From the NCBI GenBank assembly GCA_030148425.1, contig JASBTM010000012.1, forward strand, positions 62,001-126,000: a stretch of 64,000 bases of DNA. Direction: 5' to 3'. Of the stretch, positions 8,574-17,574 are shown in pieces. The notes under the pieces are model-generated. The model saw only the letters and a list, made by a program, of their open reading frames with translations. It did no database searches and had not been told where the DNA came from. Made by a program: the position numbers and the translations under genes. The first letter of the stretch is position 1, and each line of letters opens with the position of its first letter. Source of the stretch: Hyphomicrobium sp. (GTDB taxonomy: Bacteria > Pseudomonadota > Alphaproteobacteria > Rhizobiales > Hyphomicrobiaceae).

Positions 8574-8817
8574 CGGTGCCCCTCTGTTTTTTACAGACCC
8601 CAGATAACGAACGGCGCGTAATCCCCTGCGCGCCGGTCGTCGTCGCCGTTATGCACACAAGGCGTCTTAGCCATGTGGACAACTTAGGTATCTGCTAACC
8701 ATGCCAATTTAACAGATACGTGACAGCGACGGGCGAAAACCGTTGCCACTCAGCCACAACTAGCCCTTTAGCTCATTTCTGTGCTTCAATAACCACAGTT
8801 TCAGCTCCTAAGGTCCG

Positions 8818-10029
8818 ATGAAACAAGACATTTTTGACATTGCTGTCATCGGAGCAGGCCCCGCCGGACTGATAGCTGGTCTCGCATGTGCGAAATCGGG
8901 CCTGAGGACGGCCGTCATCGGACCAGCGCCGCGATTCCTCGACCGCCGCACGTCAGCGCTATTCGGCGGCTCGATCGAGTTATTGAAAAGATTGACGGAT
9001 TGGGGACAGCTCGCCGCCCGCTCCGTCCCCGTAGCCGGGATCAGGATCGTAGATGGCGGTGAGGGCCTCTTCCGCGCCCCGGAGGTGCTCTTCAGAGCCC
9101 GTGAAGCCGGCCTCGACGCCTTCGGCTACAACATTGCAAACGCCGTTCTTAGCGATGCTCTCGAGGCGGCATGCGCCTCCTGCCTGACGCGCGTCGATGC
9201 GGGGGTATCCCATGTCGATATCCAGCTCGATCAAGTGGCGCTGACCACAGATGCGGGTGTGACAATTCAAGCACCCTTGGTGGTTGCTGCCGACGGACGC
9301 GCATCCGCGACGCGAGGGGCCGCCGGAATAGACGTTGCCGACTGGAGCTATCCACAATCAGTAATTGTGGCGACGTTCGATCATCAGCGCGAGCATCACA
9401 ACATCTCGACAGAGTTGCATCGTCACGTCGGCCCACTCACCGTTGTGCCCGGCCCGGATCGATCGTCCAATCTGGTCTGGATCGACACGCATGAAGAGGT
9501 TGCCCGCTTGCTGGCGCTCGGGGATGCGGAGTTCGCCAGTGCCCTGACGACCGGCCTCAGGGGCCTGCTCGGCAAGCCTTCGGCCATTTCGCCCCGCCAG
9601 TCCTTCCGACTTGCAGGGCAAACCGCGAAGCAATTCGCGAAAAACCGGGTCATCGTCGTCGGCGAGGCGGCCCACGTCATCCCCCCGATTGGGGCACAAG
9701 GATTGAACCTGTCGTTTCGGGACGCGGCGACGGTCGCTGAAATGGCGAGCGAAGCGAAACGCGGCGGCGAGGACATCGGCGGCGAGGCGACGCTCAACCG
9801 GTACGACAAAGCGCGCCGCGCCGACATTGGAACGCGGGTGTTTGCTGTCGACGTTTTGAACCGGTCGTTACTGAGCACGATCCCCGGCGTTAGCTTGGCG
9901 CGAGGGCTTGGATTGTTCGCGCTGGCGTCGAGCCCGGCCCTCAGGGCACGCGTGATGCGGGAAGGCATCACACCGTTTGCGTCGAGCCCGGCTCTGATGG
10001 CGCCAGTCAACGCAACCACTGAAATGTGA
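8818..10029 (+). CDS. UbiH/UbiF/COQ6-family FAD-dependent monooxygenase
   Basis: This 403-residue flavoprotein has the Rossmann FAD motif IGAGPAGLIAG (about residues 11-21) and the second FAD motif VVVGEAAHVIPPIGAQGLNLSFRDA (about 280-304), typical of the UbiH/COQ6 group. These enzymes hydroxylate the aromatic ring during ubiquinone synthesis at the membrane. Which ring carbon (UbiH, UbiF, UbiI or the broad UbiL/UbiM type) cannot be decided from motifs. The acyltransferase gene begins about 11 bases after its stop, so the two are probably co-transcribed although functionally unrelated. Confidence 0.88.
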   Translation: MKQDIFDIAVIGAGPAGLIAGLACAKSGLRTAVIGPAPRFLDRRTSALFGGSIELLKRLTDWGQLAARSVPVAGIRIVDGGEGLFRAPEVLFRAREAGLDAFGYNIANAVLSDALEAACASCLTRVDAGVSHVDIQLDQVALTTDAGVTIQAPLVVAADGRASATRGAAGIDVADWSYPQSVIVATFDHQREHHNISTELHRHVGPLTVVPGPDRSSNLVWIDTHEEVARLLALGDAEFASALTTGLRGLLGKPSAISPRQSFRLAGQTAKQFAKNRVIVVGEAAHVIPPIGAQGLNLSFRDAATVAEMASEAKRGGEDIGGEATLNRYDKARRADIGTRVFAVDVLNRSLLSTIPGVSLARGLGLFALASSPALRARVMREGITPFASSPALMAPVNATTEM

Positions 10030-10039
10030 CCGCGCCGTC

Positions 10040-11029
10040 TTGACTGCGGCGGTAGCGGCAAGGCATCACCCAGCCCAATCTGTCCGCGAACAAGGAATTC
10101 GGGCGCTGTCCACGACTGAAATTTCCCGGCTGCGCGATGTGCAGTTCAGGTTAGAATATGCTCTTCTTCGCGCCATCGTCGGTGTCGTGCGGGCTGTGCC
10201 GTTGGACGCCGCCACGCATCTGTCGGCGTGGTGCTGGCGTCGGCTTGCGCCGCGCATCAATCCGAAGCGCCATCAGCGCGCGCTCGAAAATTTACGGATC
10301 GCATTTCCCGAGAAGTCCGAAGAGGAACGCAAGGTCATTGCGCTCCAGCATTGGGAAAACCTCGGGCGCGTGATGGCTGAGACGATGCGGATCGATCAAA
10401 TCATCGCGGAACCGTCGCGCCTCACGATCAAAAATCCCGAAGTCTTCAATCGCTATGCCAGCAAACTCGGTCCGATCGTCGGCGCATCGCTGCACATGGG
10501 CAACTGGGAACTCGCGATCTGGCCGTTGACGGTCGCAGGCGCCAGCCCGGCGTGCGTCTATCGCACGGTCAACAATCCCTACATCGACCGCTACATCCGC
10601 TATCAGCGGCGCGATCTCTATCCGGGCGGCCTATTCGGGCGCGGTCGCGTCGAAGGCGAGCATGACGAGAGCCAAAAGACCGCGCGCGTGATCATGGATT
10701 ATGTTCGCAACGGCGGCCGGCTCGGCGTGGTCTGCGATCTCTGGGACAGGACCGGCCTGCCTGTCCCGTTCTTCGGCCAGGATGCACGGACCGTCGCCAT
10801 TCCGGCGATGATCGCGCGCCGCGTCGGAGCGCGTATCTGGATGTCGCGCTGCATGCGGGTCGGCAACGACAGCCGCTTCGAGATCGAGCTGAAAGAGTTG
10901 CGTATTCCCCGCACGGCCAATCACGGCGAAGACGTCAAATGGGCCACCGCCGAGATGACCCGCCAATTCGAGGAATGGGTGCGCGAGCTACCCGAACAGT
11001 GGATGTGGTCGAACCGCCGCTGGAAATAG
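10040..11029 (+). CDS. LpxL/HtrB-family lysophospholipid/lipid A acyltransferase
   Basis: The catalytic HX4E motif is visible as HMGNWE, preceded by the family region RALENLRIAFPEKSEEER and followed by CVYRTVNNPYIDRYI. These enzymes transfer secondary acyl chains to lipid A (or to related lipids) at the inner membrane. The listed start is a TTG giving 329 residues; GTG 10139 would give 296, closer to the family norm, and neither has a strong ribosome site. An amphipathic N-terminus rather than a clear membrane anchor is seen. The substrate (lipid A versus another lysolipid) cannot be told. Confidence 0.85.
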   Translation: MTAAVAARHHPAQSVREQGIRALSTTEISRLRDVQFRLEYALLRAIVGVVRAVPLDAATHLSAWCWRRLAPRINPKRHQRALENLRIAFPEKSEEERKVIALQHWENLGRVMAETMRIDQIIAEPSRLTIKNPEVFNRYASKLGPIVGASLHMGNWELAIWPLTVAGASPACVYRTVNNPYIDRYIRYQRRDLYPGGLFGRGRVEGEHDESQKTARVIMDYVRNGGRLGVVCDLWDRTGLPVPFFGQDARTVAIPAMIARRVGARIWMSRCMRVGNDSRFEIELKELRIPRTANHGEDVKWATAEMTRQFEEWVRELPEQWMWSNRRWK

Positions 11030-11103
11030 CCCCAATCGGACCTCAGACCGCCCATTTTGGGAACTGAGCGGTAGCGGATGGCGTTTTTCGAGGTCGAACC
11101 TCG

Positions 11104-11922
11104 ATGGAGCGCCGAATGCGCGACGCCCTTAGTCCTCTACGCCTCGCTATCGTTCTGATGGGCCTACTGCTGCCGACGGTGGCGCTCATCCCGCTCGGAA
11201 GCCTTTGGCTCTGGCAGCACGGCTACCTCGTTTATTGGGCGCTTGCGACGTTGGTCTGCACGGCCCTCGCGTTCCTGTTCGAGCGCCGCACACTGGGACG
11301 GCCGTCCAAAGACAGGCCGGCCGACGTGTCAGGACAAGAGGTGCTTGAACCGGTCAGACCAACCGATGCGCAAACAGATGACGATGATCCGGTGCGCACG
11401 GAAGCGGAATCCGCGGTCGAGGTTTTCGCGAAAGATGCCAATTCGCGAGCGATATCGACCTGGAACGATCTTCTGAACACCGGGCTTGAGACGGTCGAGA
11501 TCGTCGCGAAAGTTTATCACCCCTCCGACAAAGATCCGATGCTGCACTTCACAGTGCCTGAGGCATTGACGCTCGTCGAGCAGGTCAGCGGGCGGCTTCG
11601 GCCAGTGTTCGAAGGCACGATCCCGCTCGGCAGCAGACTGACGGTCGCGCAGTTTGCACAGGTCTACCGCTGGCGAGGCATCTACGACGTCGCCGGTCGC
11701 GCGTGGTCGGTCTGGCGTGTCGCGCGCATGGCAAATCCGGCGACGGCGGCGACCTACGAAATGCGAGAGCGGCTATCGAAATCGCTGTTTCAATGGCTGA
11801 AGGGTACGATTTCGGGGCGTCTCGTGCAGGCGTACATTCACGAGGTCGGCACGGCGGCGATCGATCTCTATAGCGGGGAACTGCGCAAGAGCGCCGCTGC
11901 GCGCAAGGCAGAGAGCCGATAG
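11104..11922 (+). CDS. Membrane protein resembling the N-terminal region of GTPase-family proteins
   Basis: This 272-residue protein has two hydrophobic helices (about residues 14-34 and 42-60), an acidic linker (about 65-105), and then a mostly helical domain. The domain contains LHFTVPEALTLVEQVSGRLRPVFEG (about 145-169) and a RWRGIYDVAGRAWSVWRVARM segment. From memory this middle part resembles the region before the G domain in some bacterial membrane-associated GTPases (DUF697-like). However, no Walker A, DxxG or NKxD motif is present, so the GTPase domain is absent. The frame ends normally with no trace of G domain downstream. Function unknown. Confidence 0.6.
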   Translation: MERRMRDALSPLRLAIVLMGLLLPTVALIPLGSLWLWQHGYLVYWALATLVCTALAFLFERRTLGRPSKDRPADVSGQEVLEPVRPTDAQTDDDDPVRTEAESAVEVFAKDANSRAISTWNDLLNTGLETVEIVAKVYHPSDKDPMLHFTVPEALTLVEQVSGRLRPVFEGTIPLGSRLTVAQFAQVYRWRGIYDVAGRAWSVWRVARMANPATAATYEMRERLSKSLFQWLKGTISGRLVQAYIHEVGTAAIDLYSGELRKSAAARKAESR

Positions 11923-11936
11923 CTGCCAAAATGCAG

Positions 11937-11984
11937 AAAAAATCCGCATAGCAATCGATTTTTCCAATCGATCACTGTGCGGAT
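11937..11984 (-). terminator. Bipartite hairpin terminator of the DUF883-like gene
   Basis: Read on the minus strand, an outer 10-bp stem (11984-11975 with 11951-11942, one G-T pair) encloses an inner ATCGAT/ATCGAT stem. It is followed by six T. It lies 33 bases after the stop of the DUF883-like gene. Confidence 0.7.
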
Positions 11985-12016
11985 TGAAGTCGTGACAAAC
12001 TTACTTTTTTAGATGC

Positions 12017-12265
12017 TTACGATTTCCAGAGCGCGCCAATGACGAAGCCGACGGCTGCGGCTGCGAGCAACGTCGTGATCGGCTGGTCCTTGACCGACTT
12101 GTCGATCGCGCCCTTCACATTGCCGGCAACTTCGCCGACTTGATCGCGAGCCTGGCTCGCAATGTCCTGAGCACGGTCCGCAGCGTCTTCGAAGGTCGAC
12201 TTGGCCTTGCTTTTAAGGTCTTCGACGGTGCCTGAACCGTACTGAGATGAAGATGAAGTGGCCAT
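12017..12265 (-). CDS. DUF883 (ElaB/YqjD-like) membrane-anchored helical protein
   Basis: This 82-residue protein has an amphipathic helical N-terminal part (LKSKAKSTFEDAADRAQDIASQARDQ) and a C-terminal membrane anchor AAAAVGFVIGALW. This is the layout of ElaB/YqjD proteins, which tether to the inner membrane through the C-terminus and in E. coli bind ribosomes in stationary phase. A ribosome role here is only by analogy. Its own terminator follows. Confidence 0.85.
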   Translation of the reverse strand: MATSSSSQYGSGTVEDLKSKAKSTFEDAADRAQDIASQARDQVGEVAGNVKGAIDKSVKDQPITTLLAAAAVGFVIGALWKS

Positions 12266-12382
12266 TTAGGGTACTCCGTTTGTTGCAACATCATGGGTGC
12301 AACGCGAACGGAGAGGGGAAGGTTTCAATGGAATTTTATGCCGGAGTTATGAACCGCGGTCGGAAAAGTAATGTTTATGTTT

Positions 12383-12985
12383 TCATCTATCAGATTGGCG
12401 CTGCCGATCCTCGATCGTACTTTTTATTTCTGCAATTCGCCGGATTACTAGTTCTGTCTTCGCAGATGAAAAAATACCGGCCTGCATCGATCCCCCCTCG
12501 AATTGAGCGGCTTCAAAGCGAGCCTCTGCATCTGAAAATCTTCCCCATGCCTTTTGAGCCACGTCGAACGCAGCTTGTTCGTTTGCGTCAAGATGGAAGG
12601 AAAGCTGAAGACAGGCCCGCTTTAATTCAGCCTCCGCTACAGTTAAGTCCGCAGCGGCGGACCTATTCATCTCTTGTTGGGCCATCCCGGGCGGCGGCTT
12701 ATCGTCATAGGGTTGGTTGAGCGCCGATGCTGTTTCATTTTGCAATTCGAACGTTCGGCGCCTCCGAGACGACAGTGATTCTTCGAGACGATCGGCATCC
12801 GCAATCGTCAAACGTTCGTTTTGCAAAAGCTTATACAGCTCTATTGTCTTCGAGCGGCGCTCCAACCGCTCTGTAACGTGTTCGCGTCGAATAATTCTCT
12901 TGATGAAGAAACCGCCTGCAGCCAAAAGCGCCCCCGCCGCCAGGAGGCCAAATTCCTTCCAAGGCAGCGACAACAACTCGGTCAT
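12383..12985 (-). CDS. Membrane-anchored LprI-like (DUF1311) protein
   Basis: This 200-residue protein has an N-terminal hydrophobic helix (about residues 12-28), a charged coiled region (30-75) and a C-terminal domain. In that domain [34 protein letters not shown]...[13 protein letters not shown] fits the LprI/DUF1311 lysozyme-inhibitor pattern (QxAWxxFRDAxC...GGS...C...Txx Rxxxl). The Cys residues of typical LprI domains are missing. Its ATG overlaps the thrS stop in ATGA, so it is translated with thrS. Topology is uncertain: a basic stretch after the helix (KRIIRRE) suggests the domain could be cytoplasmic, which would argue against lysozyme inhibition. Confidence 0.6.
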   Translation of the reverse strand: MTELLSLPWKEFGLLAAGALLAAGGFFIKRIIRREHVTERLERRSKTIELYKLLQNERLTIADADRLEESLSSRRRRTFELQNETASALNQPYDDKPPPGMAQQEMNRSAAADLTVAEAELKRACLQLSFHLDANEQAAFDVAQKAWGRFSDAEARFEAAQFEGGSMQAGIFSSAKTELVIRRIAEIKSTIEDRQRQSDR

Positions 12986-14925
12986 CGCAAATCCGGCGGC
13001 ACAGCTTCTTTCGCGAGCGCCGCCAGCGCCTCATCGAGCCCAAGCACGGTCTGATCCTGCGAACCGAGACGGCGCATCGAGACTTTCTTCTCTTCCGCCT
13101 CTCGTTTGCCGACGACAAGGATGACCGGCACTTTCGTCAGCGAATGCTCGCGGACTTTCAGGTTGATCTTCTCGTTGCGCAAATCGGTCTCGACGCGTAA
13201 GCCCAGCGCCTTTGCCTTCTCCGCGACTTCGACAGCGTAATCGTTGGCATCCGAAACGATCGGCGCGACGACGACCTGCAACGGCGCGAGCCACAGCGGG
13301 AAATGCCCAGCGAAGTTCTCGATCAAAATGCCGGTGAAGCGCTCAAGCGAACCGAAGATCGCGCGGTGGATCATCACCGGCGTTTTCTTCTCCGACTTCT
13401 CGTCGATGTAGAACGCGCCGAGGCGGCCCGCGAGATTGAAGTCGACCTGCGTGGTGCCGCACTGCCAATCGCGGCCGATAGCGTCGCGCAGCACGTATTC
13501 GAGCTTCGGTCCGTAGAACGCGCCCTCGCCCGGCTGGATCTCGGTCTTGATCTGATCGTTCGAGCGGCGCTTCACCTCGTCGAGCACATCGCCCAGCGCC
13601 TTCTCGGCCTTGTCCCAAAGCGCATCCGAGCCGACACGCTTTTCGGGGCGCAGCGATAGCTTGATGACGATGTTCTCGAAGCCGAAGTCCTTATAGATCG
13701 ACAGCAACAGATCATTGATCTTGAGGCATTCCTCCATGATCTGATGCTCGGTCAGGAAGATATGCGCGTCATCCTGCGTGAAATGGCGCACGCGCAGCAT
13801 GCCGTGCAGAGCGCCCGACGGCTCATAGCGATGCACCTTGCCAAACTCGGCGATGCGCAGCGGCAGATCGCGGTAGCTCTTCAAACCGTTCTTGTAGATC
13901 TGCACATGACCGGGGCAGTTCATCGGCTTGCAGCAGAACACGCGCTCGTCCGGAAGGACGGTCGTAAACATGTTCTCACCGTAGTTCTCCCAGTGGCCCG
14001 AAAGCTCCCAGAAGTGCTTCTCCATCATGTCCGGAGTGTTGACCTCGGTGTAGCCCGCGCGCGCCTGCTGACGACGCATATAGGCGATCAAGGTCTGGAA
14101 CAGAGTCCAGCCTTTCGGATGCCAGAAGACGGAGCCCGGCGCTTCCTCCTGGAAATGGAAGAGATCCATCTCGCGGCCAAGCTTACGGTGATCGCGCTTC
14201 TCAGCTTCCTCGAGCTGATGCAGATAGGCCTTCAGCTCATCCTCGGTCGCGAAGGCGGTGCCGTAGATGCGCTGCAGCTGCGGCTTGTTTGAATCGCCGC
14301 GCCAGTACGCGCCCGCGAACTTCATCAGCTTGAACGCCTTGCCGACCTGCCCCGTGGAAGTCATGTGCGGGCCGCGGCAGAGGTCGAGCCATTCGCCCTG
14401 CTTGTAGATCTTGAGGTCCTGGCCCTCGGGGATCGCATCGACGAGTTCGACCTTGAAGTACTCGCCCTTGTCCTTGAAGAATTCCTTCGCCCTATCGCGC
14501 GACCAGACTTCCTTGGTGAAAGGCGCGTTCTTGGCGATGATCTCGCCCATGCGCTTTTCGATCTTCGGAATGTCTTCCGGCTCGAAAGGCTGCTGCTTCG
14601 CGAAGTCGTAATAGAAGCCGTTGTCGATGACCGGGCCGATGGTCACTTGAGTGCCGGGCCAGATCGACTGAACCGCTTCGGCCAGAACGTGCGCGGCGTC
14701 GTGCCGGATCAGCTCCAAGGCTGCCGGATCGGTGCGCGAGACGAAGTTGATCGAGGCGTCGCGGTCGATGGGATCGGCCAGGTCGGCCAGCACGCCGTCG
14801 AGCTGCATGGCGACGGTGCGCTTCGCGAGCGAGGGAGAGATCGACTTGGCGATTTCGAGGCCCGATGTCCCCTTTGCGACTTGGCGCTGCTTGCCATCGG
14901 GGAACGTAATAGTGACGTCAGTCAT
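12982..14925 (-). CDS. thrS: Threonyl-tRNA synthetase
   Basis: This 647-residue enzyme charges tRNA-Thr. Domains in order: TGS domain (1-60, [10 protein letters not shown]), editing domain with the HxxxH of [10 protein letters not shown] and [10 protein letters not shown], catalytic class II core, and C-terminal anticodon domain ([11 protein letters not shown]...). The core has [11 protein letters not shown] (zinc-binding Cys) and motif 2 [12 protein letters not shown]. The frame is open upstream to 15009, but ATG 14925, right before the TGS domain and preceded by AGGAG, is the start. No T-box or operator-like leader was recognised. The LprI-like gene is coupled downstream. Confidence 0.97.
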   Translation of the reverse strand: MTDVTITFPDGKQRQVAKGTSGLEIAKSISPSLAKRTVAMQLDGVLADLADPIDRDASINFVSRTDPAALELIRHDAAHVLAEAVQSIWPGTQVTIGPVIDNGFYYDFAKQQPFEPEDIPKIEKRMGEIIAKNAPFTKEVWSRDRAKEFFKDKGEYFKVELVDAIPEGQDLKIYKQGEWLDLCRGPHMTSTGQVGKAFKLMKFAGAYWRGDSNKPQLQRIYGTAFATEDELKAYLHQLEEAEKRDHRKLGREMDLFHFQEEAPGSVFWHPKGWTLFQTLIAYMRRQQARAGYTEVNTPDMMEKHFWELSGHWENYGENMFTTVLPDERVFCCKPMNCPGHVQIYKNGLKSYRDLPLRIAEFGKVHRYEPSGALHGMLRVRHFTQDDAHIFLTEHQIMEECLKINDLLLSIYKDFGFENIVIKLSLRPEKRVGSDALWDKAEKALGDVLDEVKRRSNDQIKTEIQPGEGAFYGPKLEYVLRDAIGRDWQCGTTQVDFNLAGRLGAFYIDEKSEKKTPVMIHRAIFGSLERFTGILIENFAGHFPLWLAPLQVVVAPIVSDANDYAVEVAEKAKALGLRVETDLRNEKINLKVREHSLTKVPVILVVGKREAEEKKVSMRRLGSQDQTVLGLDEALAALAKEAVPPDLR

Positions 14926-15042
14926 CGTAGCCTCCTGTTGCTCACTCGCCGCAAACGAGCGCGGCGTAAGACGATTTCGATCGGCGTAATGGGGTGCCCG
15001 GGAGCCCAAGTCAAGACGGCGACGGGCAGCGGGCGATGCGGC

Positions 15043-15321
15043 CTACCGCCAACGGCCGTAGCGCCAGGGCTCAAGCGTGTGCTTGACGTGGCGGATGTCG
15101 GGAACGGGATCGACGCCATGCGTACCCCCCGGCCCACAGCGAACGAAGCGCGAGAGCGTCAGCCAGAAGCCACGCCACGCGCCGTTCAGCTCGATGGCCT
15201 GGAGGCCATATTCCGAGCATGTCGGCCAATGGCGGCACTGGTTACCGATCAGCCATTTGAAGCTGTAGCGGTAGACGTGGATCGGCGCCTTAAGCAGTGT
15301 TTTAGCCAGCCTCGAACTCAT
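15043..15321 (-). CDS. yidD: Membrane protein insertion efficiency factor YidD
   Basis: This protein of about 92 residues carries the YidD signature YRYSFKWLIGNQCRHWPTCSEYGLQAIELNGAWRGFWLTLSRFVRCGPGGTHGVDPVP, including the three conserved Cys. YidD assists YidC-dependent insertion at the inner membrane. The usual rnpA/yidC neighbours are not here; in many Alphaproteobacteria yidD is away from them. ATG 15321 (MSSRLAK) fits the family start; an open frame extends to 15357. Confidence 0.93.
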   Translation of the reverse strand: MSSRLAKTLLKAPIHVYRYSFKWLIGNQCRHWPTCSEYGLQAIELNGAWRGFWLTLSRFVRCGPGGTHGVDPVPDIRHVKHTLEPWRYGRWR

Positions 15322-15381
15322 GCCCGAAGCAGAACGCTTTTCGACAGCGGGAAGCAAGGAGACGCTGTGGCGCCCCCCGGA

Positions 15382-16011
15382 TTACGGCGTCGGCGCTGGA
15401 GCGGCGGGGACTGCTGGTGCGGGAGCTGACTGTGAGGCTGCCTTTGCCGCTTCCAGGTCCTTCTGAACGTTTGCGATCTGCGTCTTCAGACTGTCGACTT
15501 CACCGCGCAGCGTAGACACCGCCGACTCTGCGTCAGCCTTCGCCTTGTTGGCCGTGTCGAGTTCGGCCTTGACCTTGGAAAGCGTGTCGTCAGCGGCCGC
15601 GAGCTTGGCTTTCAGCTCTTCCTGCGCACCGGCGAGCTGCGCCTTGAGGCCCTCGTTGTCCTTGGTCAGCCCCGCCGTCTTGTTATCGAGTTCCGAAACC
15701 TTGGCCATGGCCGTCGAGACGTCGGCTTTGCCTTCGTCGACCTGGCGCTGGGCATCGGTTACCGCCGATTTCAGCCGGTCGATTTCATCCTGCGACGACT
15801 TTCTGACTTCGGCGGCGTCATCGACGGCCTTGCGCAGGGACGCCACTTCGCCCCGCATCGCTGTCAACTCGCCATCGGCCGAGGTCTTCTGTTGCCAACC
15901 GTAGATCGCAACCAAAGCCAGGATCGCAATCACGATCCATTTGAGCGCGCTGGTCGATGATGAGGCAGCACTCTCCGTGCGCGCGCCACTATCGTTATCC
16001 TGCGCTGACAT
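15382..16011 (-). CDS. Single-pass membrane protein with long coiled coil
   Basis: This 209-residue protein has an N-terminal Ser/Ala-rich leader, one membrane helix (about residues 24-41) and a long heptad-rich coiled coil (about 48-190). It ends in an Ala/Pro-rich tail. The coiled coil is highly charged and lacks other motifs. Such proteins often act as envelope spacers or scaffolds, but no specific family is recognised. It lies alone on the minus strand between yidD and a 290-base gap. Confidence 0.72.
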   Translation of the reverse strand: MSAQDNDSGARTESAASSSTSALKWIVIAILALVAIYGWQQKTSADGELTAMRGEVASLRKAVDDAAEVRKSSQDEIDRLKSAVTDAQRQVDEGKADVSTAMAKVSELDNKTAGLTKDNEGLKAQLAGAQEELKAKLAAADDTLSKVKAELDTANKAKADAESAVSTLRGEVDSLKTQIANVQKDLEAAKAASQSAPAPAVPAAPAPTP

Positions 16012-16304
16012 TTCGATCTCCGTTGTGCTCTCAGGTTTAATTTTGGCCGTCCGGCTCGTGTTCGTTCTTCTTACTTTTTTGCAGGTGACATACTGAGCCG
16101 TCGAAGCAGACTTCTACCCTCAGTCTTTCCCAAACCGGAAGTCCTCTCGGCGCCCCGGCGAGAAGAAATCCGCCAAGTTGTCGAAATGACTCGCCGCGTC
16201 CGGACGGGATGCTGCCTCGCCGCCTATAGAGCACGACAGACCTCCCCCCGTCGATTGGGGAGACGTGGCCTGCCACAAAGTTGAATGAAAATTTGCGGTA
16301 AAGG
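16012..16304. other. Intergenic stretch without recognised gene
   Basis: About 290 bases between the coiled-coil protein and the IscU-like gene. I see no convincing reading frame, hairpin with T-run or repeat. Promoter elements for the coiled-coil gene are presumably at the left end but none is distinctive. Confidence 0.4.
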
Positions 16305-16766
16305 TTAGCGCGCGGCCTGGAGGGATACGGCGTCCTTGGCGAGTGCTTCGTCGAGCGCTTTTTCAACCGCATCGAACACAAGCAGCGTCGACGCGTGGCG
16401 TGCCTTGTAATTGCGGACGGGTTCCAAGGTGGCTAGGTCCGACCAGCGCCCGGCCGGAGGGCTGCCACCCTCCTTGAGCATCGCCCGCATCTGCTGACCC
16501 ACTTGCCGTAGTTCGTCCGGCGTCGAGCCGACGATCTCCCGGGCCATCACCGACGCCGACGCTTGCCCGAGCAGGCAGGCCTTGACCGACTGCCCGTACT
16601 CACTCACCCGGCCATCATCGAGCTTGAGGTCTACCGTAACGGTCGAGCCGCAGAGCTTCGAGTGACCTGTCGCGGTTCCGTCCGGCTCGGCCAGCCGGTC
16701 CGTGTGCGAAATCGCCCCGGCGAGCTCCAGTATCCGCGTGTTGTAGATCTCATCAAGATTGGCCAT
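16305..16766 (-). CDS. IscU/SufU-like iron-sulfur cluster scaffold protein
   Basis: This 153-residue protein has the IscU/SufU fold signature. Cys39 is in KLCGSTVTVDLKLDDGRV and Cys64 in KACLLGQASASVMA. At the place of the third ligand Cys the sequence is YKARHAS with His124, and no Cys. The middle has the insertion GGSPPAGRWSDLATLEPVRN seen in the alphaproteobacterial/SufU-like group. Scaffold function is therefore likely but cluster ligation must differ. ATG 16766 is chosen because homology starts at MANLDEIYN. It is divergent from hisI. Confidence 0.85.
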   Translation of the reverse strand: MANLDEIYNTRILELAGAISHTDRLAEPDGTATGHSKLCGSTVTVDLKLDDGRVSEYGQSVKACLLGQASASVMAREIVGSTPDELRQVGQQMRAMLKEGGSPPAGRWSDLATLEPVRNYKARHASTLLVFDAVEKALDEALAKDAVSLQAAR

Positions 16767-16961
16767 GAGCAGTCTTTGGGGTCCGATGGGTGATCTCGTT
16801 GCCGTCCGTTCCGGGAACTCGAAATTCCGGTCCCCCTCCCCGCGACGGCTTGGACGCCGTATATAAGCCGAGCCGGCAGCGAATGCGAGACGCCCGGCCG
16901 CCGACACGCCAAGTCGAATTTAACCCGTGCGCCGCCCCCGGGCAGCGTATGCATTTTTTGC

Positions 16962-16968
16962 TTAGGAG
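16962..16968 (+). promoter_or_regulatory. Ribosome binding site of hisI
   Basis: TTAGGAG ends 7 bases before ATG 16976 and decides the start in a frame that is open far upstream (to 16790). Confidence 0.7.
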
Positions 16969-16975
16969 CTTTGTT

Positions 16976-17419
16976 ATGACGAGGACGACCGAGGGCTCAT
17001 CCGCCGTGGCCGAGACGGTCGAAACCACGCACAGCTTCGAGCCGAAGTTTTCCGCCGACGGCCTCCTCCCGGCAATCGTGACAGATGCGCAGACGGGCGA
17101 TGTGCTCATGTTCGCCCACATGAACAAGCAAGCTCTGGACGAGACTATCGCCAGCGGCATCGCCCATTTCTGGAGCCGCTCCCGCGGCAAGCTCTGGAAG
17201 AAGGGCGAGGAAAGCGGCAATCTTCTGAAGGTCATAGAGATGCGAACGGATTGCGACCAGGACGTCGTCTGGGTCAGCGCCGAGGTGCTGGGCGACGGCG
17301 TTGCCTGCCATACAGGGGCGCGCTCGTGCTTCTACCGCCGCATCGTTCGCCCCGCACCTCAGAGCGGAGGCACGCTCGACTTCGCCGATCTTCCTTCGCC
17401 GAAGGACACGGTGCGCTAA
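16976..17419 (+). CDS. hisI: Phosphoribosyl-AMP cyclohydrolase
   Basis: This 147-residue enzyme hydrolyses phosphoribosyl-AMP in the third step of histidine synthesis. Family motifs are plain: [36 protein letters not shown], the metal-binding [11 protein letters not shown], and the zinc-binding [12 protein letters not shown]. HisE (pyrophosphohydrolase) is not fused, as expected in Alphaproteobacteria. It stands apart from other his genes and next to the divergent IscU-like gene and the patatin gene, an arrangement I recall from Rhizobiales genomes, where folE often sits beside them; folE is missing here. Confidence 0.95.
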   Translation: MTRTTEGSSAVAETVETTHSFEPKFSADGLLPAIVTDAQTGDVLMFAHMNKQALDETIASGIAHFWSRSRGKLWKKGEESGNLLKVIEMRTDCDQDVVWVSAEVLGDGVACHTGARSCFYRRIVRPAPQSGGTLDFADLPSPKDTVR

Positions 17420-17574
17420 CCCGCCGCTCCCGTATTCGGCCGTTTGCCATCCCGGCGTTCATAACTTGCTTACCTGTTGGTAGTGGGACCTTAATCGCGC
17501 AGCGTTAGCCTTGATGCCGCGAGCGCCATCCTCGCGGGCCAAGGTGGCGACAGGGAACCAGCGGGAGTGCCATC

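Noticed and set aside
14365-15429. 354-codon plus-strand frame over the thrS 5' end and yidD
   Set aside because: Covers two certain minus-strand genes; no family resemblance.
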